In this document: piece after piece, positions 51,407-60,564 of the stretch
How the letters are laid out: the number at the start of each line of letters is the position of its first letter
Numbering within the stretch: position 1 is the stretch's first letter
NCBI RefSeq assembly: GCF_001428365.1
Contig: NZ_LMSH01000001.1
Coordinates: 129,685-193,684, forward strand
DNA: 64,000 nt
Direction: 5' to 3'
From: Arthrobacter sp. Soil763
Lineage (GTDB): Bacteria; Actinomycetota; Actinomycetes; Actinomycetales; Micrococcaceae
Notes under the pieces: model-generated
Database searches by the model: none
Told to the model about the DNA's origin: nothing
The model's input: only the letters and a program-made list of their open reading frames with translations
Program-made: the position numbers and the translations under genes

Positions 51407-54400
51407 CTAGCTGGCGTTGCTGCGCGCCTGGCCCGTGTCCCGGCTCACCGCCGGAGCGCCCGCTGCGGGGGCCACCGTGGCGGTGCCGGCCGGCGTCACG
51501 GAGACGCTGACGAAGGTCGGTTCGCTGGCACCGGCGAAGGTCACCCGGCCGATGTAGGAACCGGCCTCAAGTCCGGTCCACGACAGCGTGACCTTGCCGG
51601 CCTTGCCGTTGGTCAGCTTGAGCGGGTTCGGCGAGAGCGTCGCGTTGCCCACGTTCGCGCCGAGGATCGCCGCGTCAACCGAGGCCTTGCGGGCCTTGCC
51701 GTCCGGGCTGGAGTACAGGTTCGCGTAGATCGTGTACTTGCCCGCGGCCGGGTTGGGGATCGAGAGCGACTCGCTCGAGGAGGAGGTCGCAACCTGCTCG
51801 ACGCCGCGCGGGGTCACAACCCACATGTCGAAGTCCGAATCCGGATCCGAGGACAGGACGGAGAACTTCGCCAGCGGCACGCCGGCCGGGACCTGGACGG
51901 ACTTGACGAACGTCGAGGCGTCGGCGCGGCCCGTGAACGGACCGGGTACCAGTTCGACGGCGGAGGAGTCCGCCTTCGAGAGGCCGTCGAGGGTCATGTC
52001 GACGGGGCTGTTGGTGCCGGAGACGACGTCGATGTCACCGGAGCCGGTGCCCGACGTGGTGCTGAAGAAAACATCCTTCGAGGCAACCACGGACTGCGGA
52101 CGGACCGAGATCGGCGAACTAACAGTCTTGCCGGCACCGGTCCAGCTCAGCTGGCCCATGGCGAACTTGCCGAGCGCGGCACCCTGGTTCTCAAAGGTGA
52201 CCTTGAAGGTGCGCTTCTCGCCTGCGGCCTTGAAGTTCAGCGCTGCCGGGGCGACGCTGACCTTGATGCCCGGGACATTGACGCTGGCCTTGTAAACACC
52301 GGGGGTCAGTGCGGTCACCGTGCGGGTGACCTCGATCCGGCCGGTCAGGTTGCCCAGGGCGAAGGACGCGACGTTCATGTCCCGCGGCTTGGTGCTGGAC
52401 GGCAGGCCCAGGTCCACGCCGGTGCCCTGGATGAACTTCAGGTAGTCCTCGACGTCGGCGTCGTAGACCAGTCCCGGGTCCACCATGCGGGCCGGGTCCA
52501 CCTCGCCCGCGCCGGTGGCGTGGACGTCGGTGTCCTTGGACCCGTCGGCGAGCTTGACCTCGGAGGCGGTGGTCATCATGGCGGACTTCACCGTGGCAGG
52601 CGACCAGCCGGGGTTCTTGCCCAGGAGCAGGGCGCCGAAACCGGCGACGTGTGGGGAGGCCATGGAGGTGCCGGACATGAAGCCGAACTTGGCTCCGCCT
52701 TCACCGATCGGGGAAACGCCGGCCAGCACTGCCACGCCCGGTGCTGCGACGTCGGGCTTGAGCAGGTCCGAATCCGTGGCCAGCAGCGGTCCGCGGGAGG
52801 AGAATCCGGCGATCTGCGGCTGGGCCTCGAGCGGAAGCCCGGTGGTGTCCTTGTTGACCAGCGAGACCTTGATCGCCGGGTTGGCGGTGACCTTGGCCTT
52901 GATCGCCTCGGTGGCCGGCGGGTTCACGTGCACGGTCGGGACCGAGTGCTGGTCAGCGTCCAGCGAGGAGGCGCTCAGGTTCACGAGGATCATGCCGACG
53001 CCGCCGCCGCGCTTGACCTCGGCGCTCTTGGCGACGCGGTCGAAGACGCCGCGGTCACAGACGACGACCTTGCCGGCGACCTTCGCCGGGTCGAGGGTGT
53101 CCGGGCCACACAGGGCCGCGTTGGCGTCCCCGGCCTTGGCCGCCGCGTTGGCGGACAGCACGACGCCGGCGTCCTTGACTTCGCCGTTCATGATGCTGGC
53201 GCCGCGGAACTTGGTGCCGTCGGCGAACTCCACCGTGCCCTGGAGCTCCTGGGAGAAGGTGCTGGCAGCGACCGTGGTGACCCACGGTGCACCGTGGTTG
53301 ACGGTGCTGGCGGTCGGGCCGGAGTTGCCGGCGGAGGCCGCGACGAAGATGCCGGTGGCGGCGGCGTTCAGGAACGCCACCGAGACCGGGTCGATCACGG
53401 AGGTCGCGGAACCGGAGATGGAGTAGTTCAGGACGTCGACGCCGTCCTCGATGGCCTGCTCCACGGCCGCGACCGAGGAGGAGCTGTAGCAGCCGCCGGT
53501 GTTGGGGTCGGTGTCTTCCCAGCAGACCTTGTAGACGGACAGCTTGGCGGCCGGGGCGATGCCGCTGGTCAGGCCGAAGCTGCGGCCGTCAACAAAGGTT
53601 TCCACGTTGGCGTTGCCGGCTGCGGTGCTGGCGGTGTGGGTGCCGTGGCTGGCCACGTCGACCGGGGAGAGCTGCTCGAGCGGGGAGCGGTCGCCGGCCG
53701 GGACGTAGCGCAGGAAGTCGTCGGCGAAGTAGTGCGCGCTCAGGACTTTGGAGTTGCAGGCGGAGCCGTCGAAGGACGCGCCGGTGCCGGTGCCCTTCTG
53801 GCACTCGCCGATGAACGTCTCGCCGTCGGCCTTGAGCATGGCGATCTTGCCGTCCGCCGTGCGGTAGGGCACGCCGACGACGGGAGCGCCGACCAGCGGC
53901 TTGACCTCGGAGCCGGCGAAGAAGGCGCTGTCGGGGGTGTAGCCGGTGTCGATGACACCGACGACGACGCCCTTGCCGGCGCCGTCCTGGCCGCCGAACT
54001 TGGTGTTCCAGGTGCCGTTGGGGCCGCTGAGCTTCAGGAAGTCAGTGCTGGAGTAGTCGGGCGCGTTCTCCGTGTCCGGGGCGACGGTCAGGACGTTGGG
54101 GTCCTTGGCGAGCTTGATGGCCTGGGCGGTGGTCAGTTCGGCGCTGAAGCCGTTGACAGCTGCCGTGAACTGGCGCTGGATCTTGACGTCCTGCTTGCCC
54201 GCCACCGCTGACTGCTTCTGCTCCAGGTGCGCGCGGTACTTCTTGACTTCGGCCTTGTTGGCGTCGAGCTTCTTGCCCTTGGCGGGCTTGGTGGCCGGCA
54301 GCCCGGCCGTCGTGCCCTCGTAGGTCGCCGCGGGCTTCTCGGCGAGGAGGACGATGTAGCGGCCGTCCGGGTAGCTGGCCGGGTCAAGGCTCTTCTGTGC

Positions 54401-54547
54401 GGCTTCCGCGACGGCGGAGCCCTGGGCCGGCGCCGCGGTGGCGGGCGCGATGGCGACTGTTGAAAGGAGAACCGGCAAGCCCAGGGTCAGTGCCGCGGCC
54501 CTCCGGAGTCCCCCGCTTCGAAGGAAGCTCTTTCCTGGTGATTTCAC
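51407..54547 (-). CDS. secreted subtilisin-like serine protease (S8) with PA insert
   Basis: A preproprotease of about 1046 residues. GTG 54547 starts a basic signal sequence (SGGLRRAAALTLGLPVLLST) ending near APATAA. Residues 60-160 are an I9 propeptide (YIVLLAEKPAATYEG, VNGFSAELTTAQA). The catalytic triad is Asp200 (VVVGVIDTGYT), His301 (ASHGTHTAST) and Ser628 (GFMSGTSMASPH). A PA domain is inserted between His and Ser (AGKVVVCDRGVFDRVAK). C-terminal beta domains (FNIII-like, ending VSVTPAGTATVA) follow. It should be exported by Sec and autoprocess. No LPxTG or membrane anchor is seen. The neighbouring operon encodes two SSI-like proteins, which are natural inhibitors of this family. Confidence 0.93.
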   Translation of the reverse strand: MKSPGKSFLRSGGLRRAAALTLGLPVLLSTVAIAPATAAPAQGSAVAEAAQKSLDPASYPDGRYIVLLAEKPAATYEGTTAGLPATKPAKGKKLDANKAEVKKYRAHLEQKQSAVAGKQDVKIQRQFTAAVNGFSAELTTAQAIKLAKDPNVLTVAPDTENAPDYSSTDFLKLSGPNGTWNTKFGGQDGAGKGVVVGVIDTGYTPDSAFFAGSEVKPLVGAPVVGVPYRTADGKIAMLKADGETFIGECQKGTGTGASFDGSACNSKVLSAHYFADDFLRYVPAGDRSPLEQLSPVDVASHGTHTASTAAGNANVETFVDGRSFGLTSGIAPAAKLSVYKVCWEDTDPNTGGCYSSSSVAAVEQAIEDGVDVLNYSISGSATSVIDPVSVAFLNAAATGIFVAASAGNSGPTASTVNHGAPWVTTVAASTFSQELQGTVEFADGTKFRGASIMNGEVKDAGVVLSANAAAKAGDANAALCGPDTLDPAKVAGKVVVCDRGVFDRVAKSAEVKRGGGVGMILVNLSASSLDADQHSVPTVHVNPPATEAIKAKVTANPAIKVSLVNKDTTGLPLEAQPQIAGFSSRGPLLATDSDLLKPDVAAPGVAVLAGVSPIGEGGAKFGFMSGTSMASPHVAGFGALLLGKNPGWSPATVKSAMMTTASEVKLADGSKDTDVHATGAGEVDPARMVDPGLVYDADVEDYLKFIQGTGVDLGLPSSTKPRDMNVASFALGNLTGRIEVTRTVTALTPGVYKASVNVPGIKVSVAPAALNFKAAGEKRTFKVTFENQGAALGKFAMGQLSWTGAGKTVSSPISVRPQSVVASKDVFFSTTSGTGSGDIDVVSGTNSPVDMTLDGLSKADSSAVELVPGPFTGRADASTFVKSVQVPAGVPLAKFSVLSSDPDSDFDMWVVTPRGVEQVATSSSSESLSIPNPAAGKYTIYANLYSSPDGKARKASVDAAILGANVGNATLSPNPLKLTNGKAGKVTLSWTGLEAGSYIGRVTFAGASEPTFVSVSVTPAGTATVAPAAGAPAVSRDTGQARSNAS

Positions 54548-54684
54548 GAGTGTTTTGAACCTTTCAGAAGGAACGGTCCCGGCGCCTTTGCCGGGGACGG
54601 CGGTCTGGATCAGGTACGGGATCAGGAGTCGTCTCTCGCGCCCGGCGGATACCAGCCGATTCATACAGTACAGACTGAGAGACG

Positions 54685-54728
54685 AATATGACATAGACCA
54701 CTGTGCCCAAATCAAAAGTGGTCATATT
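54685..54728. promoter_or_regulatory. imperfect inverted repeat upstream of the subtilase gene
   Basis: AATATGACatagaCCACT and AGTGGTCATATT are complementary except for a 5-nt bulge. The A/T-rich arms stand out in this genome. It lies about 140 bp upstream of the subtilase start and is a candidate operator. Confidence 0.5.
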
Positions 54729-54760
54729 CCGCGACAAATCCCGTCACTGCGGGCATGGCA

Positions 54761-54790
54761 AAGCCGGGGCGGCTGGTCCCGCCCCGGCTT
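54761..54790 (-). terminator. stem-loop after the small membrane-protein gene
   Basis: AAGCCGGGGCGG (54761-54772) and CCGCCCCGGCTT (54779-54790) are perfect complements with a 6-nt loop. On the minus strand it is followed by TTTGCC, a weak U-run. Confidence 0.7.
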
Positions 54791-54869
54791 GGCTGCCGTC
54801 TGTACGGTCCGCGCGGGCGCGGCCCGTTACCGGTCGTGTTGTCGCCCGCCGGCCGGCCGGGCGTCCCGC

Positions 54870-55055
54870 CTATTGGCGGGGAGTCCGGACCACCTCGCTG
54901 ATCCAGGCTTTCGTCTTTTCATCCAGGGGTCCGGCCACCTTCGTGGACCTGGCTGCCCGGTCCGCCCGGATCTTCTGGAACACCATCCGGCCCAGCCCGG
55001 CGAACACCGCGGCGGCCATGACGGGAAGCAGTACTGATTTCGGTTTCTCAGCCAT
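54870..55055 (-). CDS. small protein with one hydrophobic helix
   Basis: A 61-residue protein: AEKPKSVLLPVMAAAVFAGLG gives one short hydrophobic helix, followed by a basic segment (MVFQKIRADRAARS) and DEKTKAWISEVVRT. ATG 55055 is used because AGGA lies 7 nt upstream; a GTG two codons earlier is possible. It may be a small membrane-associated protein. No family is recognised. It is divergent from the purS leader (promoter box 102 bp away). Confidence 0.55.
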   Translation of the reverse strand: MAEKPKSVLLPVMAAAVFAGLGRMVFQKIRADRAARSTKVAGPLDEKTKAWISEVVRTPRQ

Positions 55056-55156
55056 GCGCACATCCTACTGAGCGCACCGGGCCGAGGCCATAGCCGGCTT
55101 TGGCCCGGTGCGGAAGGCCCCGGGGTCACGAAGACGGCAGGAACCACCGCGCCCGG

Positions 55157-55275
55157 TAGAATGGGCTTGCAAGCTCGCGGAGCGCCCGCATCACGCTGTC
55201 CACCACAGCGGATCGGCGTGAGACGGCACCACTCCGCTGCGCCCTTACCCAATGCTCACGCACAGGAGTTGCCGG
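55157..55275 (+). promoter_or_regulatory. purS promoter and structured 5' leader
   Basis: TAGAAT at 55157-55162 would start a leader of about 107 nt. In it CGCTGT/ACAGCG forms one hairpin (55193-55210), while AGCGGA (55206) and TCCGCT (55231) would form another that uses the same bases, so the two exclude each other. TCACGC/GCGTGA encloses the first. CAGGAG at 55263 is the ribosome-binding site. A regulatory leader is possible; no known purine or PRPP riboswitch was recognised. Confidence 0.4.
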
Positions 55276-55527
55276 ATGCCCCGGATCGTTGTCGACGTCA
55301 TGCCCAAGCCCGAGATTCTCGACCCGCAGGGGAAGGCCATCGTGGGTGCGCTGCCCCGCCTGGGCTTCACCGCTTTCAGCTCTGTCCGCCAGGGCAAGCG
55401 CTTCGAACTGACCGTCGACGGCGAGGTGACCGAGGAGATCCTGGCCCAGGCCCGTGATGCCGCGGCGACCCTGCTGTCGAACCCGGTGATCGAGGATGTC
55501 GTCAACGTCGAGGTCGTCGAGGCCTGA
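55276..55527 (+). CDS. purS: phosphoribosylformylglycinamidine synthase subunit PurS
   Basis: An 83-residue PurS of normal length. It opens with [18 protein letters not shown], has [19 protein letters not shown] and ends in [13 protein letters not shown], the family pattern. PurS is the small bridging subunit that lets PurQ deliver ammonia to PurL. ATG 55276 with CAGGAG upstream is preferred to the ATG eight codons earlier. purQ follows one base after its stop and purL overlaps purQ, so purSQL is one tightly coupled unit. Confidence 0.95.
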   Translation: MPRIVVDVMPKPEILDPQGKAIVGALPRLGFTAFSSVRQGKRFELTVDGEVTEEILAQARDAAATLLSNPVIEDVVNVEVVEA

Positions 55528-55528
55528 G

Positions 55529-56287
55529 ATGACTGAACTCCCCCTGATCGGCGAGGCGGTCGCCGTCGCCGCCCACCCGCAACTCGCGGGCGCCAAAATC
55601 GGTGTCGTGACCTTCCCCGGCACCCTCGATGACCGCGACGCCGCCCGCGCCGTGCGCCTGGCCGGGGCCACCCCGGTGGCGCTCTGGCACGCGGACACCA
55701 CCCTGGGCGACGTTGACGCCGTCATCATCCCCGGCGGGTTCTCCTACGGCGACTACCTCCGCGCCGGCGCCATCTCCCGCTTCGCACCGCTGATGGCCAA
55801 GGTCATTGATGCCGCCAACTCGGAGGCCAAACTGCCGGTCCTCGGCATTTGCAACGGCTTCCAGATCCTCACCGAGTCGCACCTCCTGCCCGGCTCGATG
55901 ATCAAGAACGACCACCTGAAGTTCCTCTGCCGTGACCAGGTCCTGCGGGTCGAGAACAACACGACCGACTGGACCGGCGACTACGCCGTCGGGCAGGAAA
56001 TCACCGTGCCGCTGAAGAACCAGGACGGCCAGTACATCGCGGACGAGAAGACCTTGGACGCCCTGGAGGCGGAGGGCCGGGTCGTGTTCCGCTACGTCGG
56101 CTGGAACCCGAACGGATCCCGCCGCGACATCGCCGGCATCTCCAACGCCGCCGGGAACGTCGTCGGCCTCATGCCGCACCCCGAGCACGCCGTCGAGGCC
56201 GGGTTCGGCCCCCAGGCAGGCTCCGGCACCGAGGGCCTCGGCTTCTTCACCTCTGTCCTGAACAAGATCGTGGGAGACAACAAATGA
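55529..56287 (+). CDS. purQ: phosphoribosylformylglycinamidine synthase subunit PurQ (glutaminase)
   Basis: A 252-residue class I glutamine amidotransferase. The nucleophile Cys is in [13 protein letters not shown], the catalytic His and Glu in [15 protein letters not shown], and the N-terminal domain begins [20 protein letters not shown]. It hydrolyses glutamine to ammonia for PurL. An N-terminal extension of about 20 residues ([20 protein letters not shown]) precedes the usual start of the fold; this is common in Arthrobacter. ATG 55529 lies one base after the purS stop. Its stop overlaps the ATG of purL. Confidence 0.95.
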   Translation: MTELPLIGEAVAVAAHPQLAGAKIGVVTFPGTLDDRDAARAVRLAGATPVALWHADTTLGDVDAVIIPGGFSYGDYLRAGAISRFAPLMAKVIDAANSEAKLPVLGICNGFQILTESHLLPGSMIKNDHLKFLCRDQVLRVENNTTDWTGDYAVGQEITVPLKNQDGQYIADEKTLDALEAEGRVVFRYVGWNPNGSRRDIAGISNAAGNVVGLMPHPEHAVEAGFGPQAGSGTEGLGFFTSVLNKIVGDNK

Positions 56288-58617
56288 CGGAGACACCGGC
56301 AGTGGCGAGGCCCGCGGAGACCGCCAAGAAGTTCAACATCGACACCGTGGAGCATGCGGCCAAGACCCCCGACACCGAACTGCCCTGGGCCGAGCTGGGC
56401 CTGAAGCAGAACGAGTTCGACGAGGTCGTCAGGGTCCTGGGCCGGCGCCCGACCGGCGCCGAGCTGGCCATGTACTCGGTGATGTGGAGCGAGCACTGCT
56501 CCTACAAGTCCTCGAAGAACCACCTGCGCCAGTTCGGCGAAAAGGTGACCGAGGAAATGAAGAAGGACATGCTCGTGGGCATCGGCGAGAACGCCGGCGT
56601 CACCAACCTGGGCGACGGCTGGGCCGTGACGTTCAAGATCGAGTCCCACAACTCGCCGTCGTTCGTGGAGCCCTACCAGGGTGCCGCGACCGGCATCGGC
56701 GGGATCGTCCGCGACATCATTTCGATGGGCGCCCGGCCGGTAGCGGTCATGGATCCGCTCCGTTTCGGCGAGATCGACCACCCCGACACTGCCCGCGTCA
56801 TGCACGGCGCGGTGGCGGGCATCGGCGGCTACGGCAACTCGCTGGGCCTGCCGAACATCGGCGGCGAGATGGTCTTCGACTCCGTCTACCAGGGCAACCC
56901 GCTGGTCAACGCCCTCGCCGTCGGCGTCATGCGCCACGAGGACATCCGCCTCGCCAACGCGTCAGGCAAGGGCAACAAGGTCGTGCTGTTCGGTGCCCGG
57001 ACCGGCGGCGACGGCATCGGCGGCGCCTCCGTGCTGGCCTCCGAGTCCTTCGACAGCACCAAGCCTTCCAAGCGCCCCGCCGTCCAGGTGGGCGACCCCT
57101 TCGCCGAGAAGGTCTTGATCGAGTGCTGCCTGGAGCTCTTCAAGGGCTCCCTGGTCGAGGGCATCCAGGACCTCGGCGCCGCGGGCATCTCCTGCGCCAC
57201 CTCCGAACTGGCCTCCAACGGCGACGGCGGGATGCAGGTGGAGCTGACCTCCGTGCTGCTGCGCGACCCGACCCTGACCCCGGGCGAGATCCTGATGTCC
57301 GAGTCGCAGGAACGCATGATGGCCGTGGTCACCCCGGAGAACATCGCCGCGTTCGAGGCGGTCATGGACAAGTGGGCCGTGGAGTACTCCTGGCTGGGTG
57401 AGGTCACCGACACGGGCCGCCTCATCATCACCTGGGACGGCGAAGTGATTGTCGACGTCGACCCGCGCACCGTCGCCCACGACGGCCCCGTGTACGACCG
57501 CCCGTACGCCCGGCCGGAGTGGCAGGACGCCGTCCAGGCTGACGCCTTCACCGGCTCCGTCCAGGACGCCGGCCGTCCCGCGGCCCCGGCGGAACTGGCC
57601 GCCGCGGTCACCGAGCTCGTCGCCTCGCCGAACATGTGCTCCAAGTCCTGGATCACCGACCAGTACGACAGGTACGTCGGCGGCAACACCGCCATGGCGT
57701 TCCCGGACGACGCCGGCGTGGTCCGCGTGGATGAGGAAACCGGCCTGGGCGTGGCCCTGGCTACCGACGCCAACGGCCGCTACACCTACCTGGACCCGTA
57801 CCACGGCGCGCAGCTGGCCCTGGCCGAGGCGTACCGCAACGTCGCCACCGCCGGCGCCGTGCCGATGGCCGTCAGCGACTGCCTGAACTTCGGCTCGCCG
57901 GAGGACCCGGACGTCATGTGGCAGCTCGCCGAGGCCATCCGCGGCCTGTCCGACGCCTGCATGGAACTCGGCATCCCGGTCACCGGCGGCAACGTCTCGC
58001 TTTACAACCAGACCGGCAGCACGCCGATCCACCCCTCTCCCGTGGTGGCGGTGCTGGGCAAGCTGGACGACGTCGCACGCCGCACGCCCTCGGGCTGGCG
58101 CGAGGACGGCCAGGCGATCTACCTGCTGGGCACGACGGCGGCGGAACTGGACGGCTCCGAGTGGTCCAAGCTGCGCGGACACCTCGGCGGCCTGCCGCCC
58201 ACGGTTGACCTCGCCGCCGAACGCGAGCTCGGCGAAATCCTGATCAACGCCTCCCGCGACGGCATGGTGGACTCCGCGCACGACCTGTCCGAGGGCGGCC
58301 TCGCGGCGGCCCTGGTGGAGTCGGCCCTGCGCTACGGCGTGGGCGCCCGGATCTCGCTGCAGGACGTCCTGGACCGCGACGGCGTGGACCTGTTCACCGC
58401 GCTCTTCTCCGAGTCCCAGGCCCGCGCCATCGTGGCCGTGCCCCGCTCCGAGGAGATCCGGTTCAAGGACATGTGCACCGCCCGCGGCTTCGCGCACGTC
58501 CGGATCGGCGTCGTCGACGCCGAGAGCGGGGTGCTGGAGATCAACGGCGTCGAGACCCTGAGCCTGGACGCACTCCGCGAAGCCCACGAGGGGACGCTGC
58601 CGAAGTACTTCGGCTAG
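56284..58617 (+). CDS. purL: phosphoribosylformylglycinamidine synthase subunit PurL (small type)
   Basis: A 777-residue FGAM synthetase II of the small type that needs PurS and PurQ. It follows [38 protein letters not shown] with active-site His, the [22 protein letters not shown] block with the catalytic Arg/His region, [15 protein letters not shown] and [16 protein letters not shown], a duplicated PurM-like fold. It converts FGAR, ATP and ammonia to FGAM. The start overlaps the purQ stop (ATGA). A REP-like hairpin lies immediately after the stop. Confidence 0.96.
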   Translation: MTETPAVARPAETAKKFNIDTVEHAAKTPDTELPWAELGLKQNEFDEVVRVLGRRPTGAELAMYSVMWSEHCSYKSSKNHLRQFGEKVTEEMKKDMLVGIGENAGVTNLGDGWAVTFKIESHNSPSFVEPYQGAATGIGGIVRDIISMGARPVAVMDPLRFGEIDHPDTARVMHGAVAGIGGYGNSLGLPNIGGEMVFDSVYQGNPLVNALAVGVMRHEDIRLANASGKGNKVVLFGARTGGDGIGGASVLASESFDSTKPSKRPAVQVGDPFAEKVLIECCLELFKGSLVEGIQDLGAAGISCATSELASNGDGGMQVELTSVLLRDPTLTPGEILMSESQERMMAVVTPENIAAFEAVMDKWAVEYSWLGEVTDTGRLIITWDGEVIVDVDPRTVAHDGPVYDRPYARPEWQDAVQADAFTGSVQDAGRPAAPAELAAAVTELVASPNMCSKSWITDQYDRYVGGNTAMAFPDDAGVVRVDEETGLGVALATDANGRYTYLDPYHGAQLALAEAYRNVATAGAVPMAVSDCLNFGSPEDPDVMWQLAEAIRGLSDACMELGIPVTGGNVSLYNQTGSTPIHPSPVVAVLGKLDDVARRTPSGWREDGQAIYLLGTTAAELDGSEWSKLRGHLGGLPPTVDLAAERELGEILINASRDGMVDSAHDLSEGGLAAALVESALRYGVGARISLQDVLDRDGVDLFTALFSESQARAIVAVPRSEEIRFKDMCTARGFAHVRIGVVDAESGVLEINGVETLSLDALREAHEGTLPKYFG

Positions 58618-58634
58618 CCCACCCCGGCGGTTTA

Positions 58635-58692
58635 AGCGCGAACGGACACTTGAGGCCCTTTGAGAAGGGCTCCAAGTGTCCGTTCGCGCTTT
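58635..58692. repeat. REP-like palindrome, copies D and E
   Basis: AAGCGCGAACGGACACTTG and its complement CAAGTGTCCGTTCGCGCTT form a long hairpin (58635-58692) with one mismatch and a four-base loop. The arm core CAAGTGTCCGTTCGCGCT is that of the elements at 29401-29505, 29 kb away. Here it separates convergent purL and DUF503 genes and may terminate both. Confidence 0.9.
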
Positions 58693-58700
58693 AAGGCGGG

Positions 58701-58994
58701 TCAGTCGTCACTGCGGAGTTCGCGCTGGCGGGCGCTGAGCAGTTCGAGTTCTGGGCGCGCGGCCACGAAACGTTCGACGGCGGACAGCACCTCCACCAGG
58801 TGCGCCCGGTCCGCCGCGACCATCCCGGCGCCGATCACTGTGCGGCGGTACTGGTCGTGGTATTCCGCCTCGGTGACGGACACCTCGAAGCGCCGTTTGA
58901 GCTCGGCCAGCACCGGGCGGACCACGGAGCGCTTCTCCTTCAGGCTGTGCACGTCGCCGAGGAGGACATCGAATTCAATCCAGCCGATCCACAT
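58701..58994 (-). CDS. DUF503-family protein
   Basis: A 97-residue small basic/acidic protein of the DUF503 family: MWIGWIEFDVLLGDVHSLKEKRS, then VVRPVLAELKRRFEVSVTE and SAVERFVAARPELELL. The fold is a ferredoxin-like alpha/beta unit. Members often lie near rbfA and infB in other bacteria, but not here. No activity is known. ATG 58994 fits the family start. It runs leftward and may be part of a loose series with the genes up to 61442. Confidence 0.85.
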   Translation of the reverse strand: MWIGWIEFDVLLGDVHSLKEKRSVVRPVLAELKRRFEVSVTEAEYHDQYRRTVIGAGMVAADRAHLVEVLSAVERFVAARPELELLSARQRELRSDD

Positions 58995-59030
58995 GACTGA
59001 ATCTTCCCACCGATCGGTGCGGCGGGCGGC

Positions 59031-59348
59031 CTAGATCGTGAGCTCGCCCATCCGGTCCCAGCCTTCGCCGTCGAGCTGGCGGCTGATGATCCGCGGGGTT
59101 TCCGCCAGCGCCTGCGGCATGTCGGCCATGGCCTGCTTGAAGTGGGCGCTGTTGACGTGGTCCCCGGCGGCGTCGTCCTTGAAGGCCTCGACCAGCACGA
59201 ACTCATTGGGGTCCTCGACGCTGCGGGACCAGTCGAACCACAGGTTGCCCGGCTCCTGCCGGGTGGCCTGCGTGAAGTTCTCGACCAGGCCGAGCCAGCG
59301 CTCGGACCAGTCGGGCTTGACCTTGAATTTAACGACGATGAAGATCAC
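59031..59348 (-). CDS. antibiotic biosynthesis monooxygenase (ABM) domain protein
   Basis: A 105-residue dimeric alpha+beta barrel protein. FIVVKFKVKPDWSERWLGLVENFTQ, WFDWSRSVEDPNEFVLVEAF and HVNSAHFKQAMADMPQ follow the ABM/YgiN pattern. Members are quinol monooxygenases, haem-degrading or unknown. GTG 59348 is used because AAAGG is 7 nt away; no ATG fits. The residues just before it read like an unrelated frame. Confidence 0.8.
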   Translation of the reverse strand: MIFIVVKFKVKPDWSERWLGLVENFTQATRQEPGNLWFDWSRSVEDPNEFVLVEAFKDDAAGDHVNSAHFKQAMADMPQALAETPRIISRQLDGEGWDRMGELTI

Positions 59349-59403
59349 GGCTGTGCCTTTCGGTTCGGGTGAGGTCTTCCATTCTTGCAGTCGGCGGCGG
59401 CGC

Positions 59404-60006
59404 TCAGCAGGCCGCGATGGCCGCCCGGGCCCGCTCCTGCTGCTGCGGGGTGCCCACCCGCTCGGCCCACTGCTCGGCGAGCTGGAACTCCACCATGGCT
59501 TCGGCGCAGCGGCCCGCCTCGTGGAGGGTCCAGCCCAGGTTGTTGTGCAGGGCGACCATCCACCGCCGGGTCCGGGCGTCGTGGACCGTGGAGGCGTATT
59601 CCAGGGCGCTGCGCGTCCAGGGCTCCGTGTGGGCGGTGTCGGCGATCGCGAGCATGTGCAGGGCGTCCACGGCCAGGAACTCCTCGCCCAGATGGTCGGC
59701 GAGTTCGGCGGCCTGCTCAAAGAGCGGGACCGCCATCTCGGCGTGGCCGCCGGAATTCAGCACCCGGCCGCGTTCCAGCAGGACCCGGACGGCCACCGTG
59801 GGCTCGTCGGCGTCAATACCGTCCAGCAGCGCATCGGCTTCCTCGTGGCGGCCCTGGAGCCCGATGGCCCGGCCCAGCTGGGTGGCCAGCTCGGCCCGTT
59901 CGTCGTCGTCGTAGCCCGGGTCCGCGAGCGCCGCGCGGAAGCGGGACTCCGAAAGGGCGGGATCATCGAAGTTCCACAAACGGTCAAGGGTCTCTTGGTT
60001 CAGCAT
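59404..60006 (-). CDS. tetratricopeptide-repeat protein
   Basis: A 200-residue helical protein with about four TPR-like units: ERAELATQLGRAIGLQGRHEEA, VRVLLERGRVLNSGGHAEMA, LAVDALHMLAIADTAHTEPW and MVALHNNLGWTLHEAGRCAEA. The W-x-x-L/G-x-x-Y consensus is partly replaced (NLGWTLHEAGR). It lacks a signal peptide. It would act as a protein-binding scaffold; the partner is unknown. It is followed by the ABM gene 55 bp downstream. Confidence 0.8.
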   Translation of the reverse strand: MLNQETLDRLWNFDDPALSESRFRAALADPGYDDDERAELATQLGRAIGLQGRHEEADALLDGIDADEPTVAVRVLLERGRVLNSGGHAEMAVPLFEQAAELADHLGEEFLAVDALHMLAIADTAHTEPWTRSALEYASTVHDARTRRWMVALHNNLGWTLHEAGRCAEAMVEFQLAEQWAERVGTPQQQERARAAIAAC

Positions 60007-60024
60007 TCACCTGCTCCTGCTCAG

Positions 60025-60564
60025 TTAACCTGCGGTCAGTTCCCGTGCACTCCTAAGGTATCGGGAAGTGATGTACCTTTGGGCCGCCCTGGCCACGGCT
60101 CCGCCGGCCGCGTAAAACCAGTTGGCGTGGCGGCTGAAGGCGGTAATGGTAAAGCTCACGGCACCGGCGGCGTCGATCGAAACTTCAAAGGCTTCCTCGC
60201 CGCGCTCCGGGTGCCCCGGCAGCGTCCCGTAGCCGAACCCGGCCGACTGCGGGGCGTTCCCGGGCAGCGGCCGGCGGACCCACACGACTTCGCAGGGCGC
60301 ATTGATGCGGAAGGGCCCGACGCCGAACCCGCTGATGATCCGCGTCCCGGGCAGCACAGAATCGGTCTCGGTCCGGACCCGGAGCCCGGACCTGCGCTGG
60401 ATCTGCCAGCTGAGGACACCCTCGGCGACGCGGCGGTAGGTTTCGATGCCGTCGCCCAGGTGGGCGCGGACCTGGATCCGTTGGAAGCCTGACGGCCACA
60501 GGCCGTGCTCCGTGGCGCCAATTCCGGGATAGTTCAGTTCGCCGCCGGCGATCCGGGACGTCAC
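60025..60564 (-). CDS. DUF1990-family protein
   Basis: A 179-residue protein of the DUF1990 family, a START-like fold of unknown function. Features are LNYPGIGATEHGLWPSGFQR, FGVGPFRINAPCEVVWVRRP and the C-terminal ISIDAAGAVSF-like strand before FSRHANWFYAAGG. It overlaps the start of the preceding MmcQ gene by 4 bp (ATGA), so the two are translationally coupled. The N-terminal YPGIGAT block is characteristic of the family. Confidence 0.82.
   Translation of the reverse strand: MTSRIAGGELNYPGIGATEHGLWPSGFQRIQVRAHLGDGIETYRRVAEGVLSWQIQRRSGLRVRTETDSVLPGTRIISGFGVGPFRINAPCEVVWVRRPLPGNAPQSAGFGYGTLPGHPERGEEAFEVSIDAAGAVSFTITAFSRHANWFYAAGGAVARAAQRYITSRYLRSARELTAG

Larger units (their letters stand above)
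54548..54869. other. 322-bp intergenic stretch upstream of the subtilase gene
   Basis: No gene is supported here. It holds the subtilase leader (54548-54660, CCGGCGCC/GGCGCCTT-rich), a patch of low GC at 54660-54740 that probably contains the promoter, an imperfect inverted repeat at 54685-54728 and a terminator-like hairpin at 54761-54790 for the small gene to the right. Confidence 0.7.
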
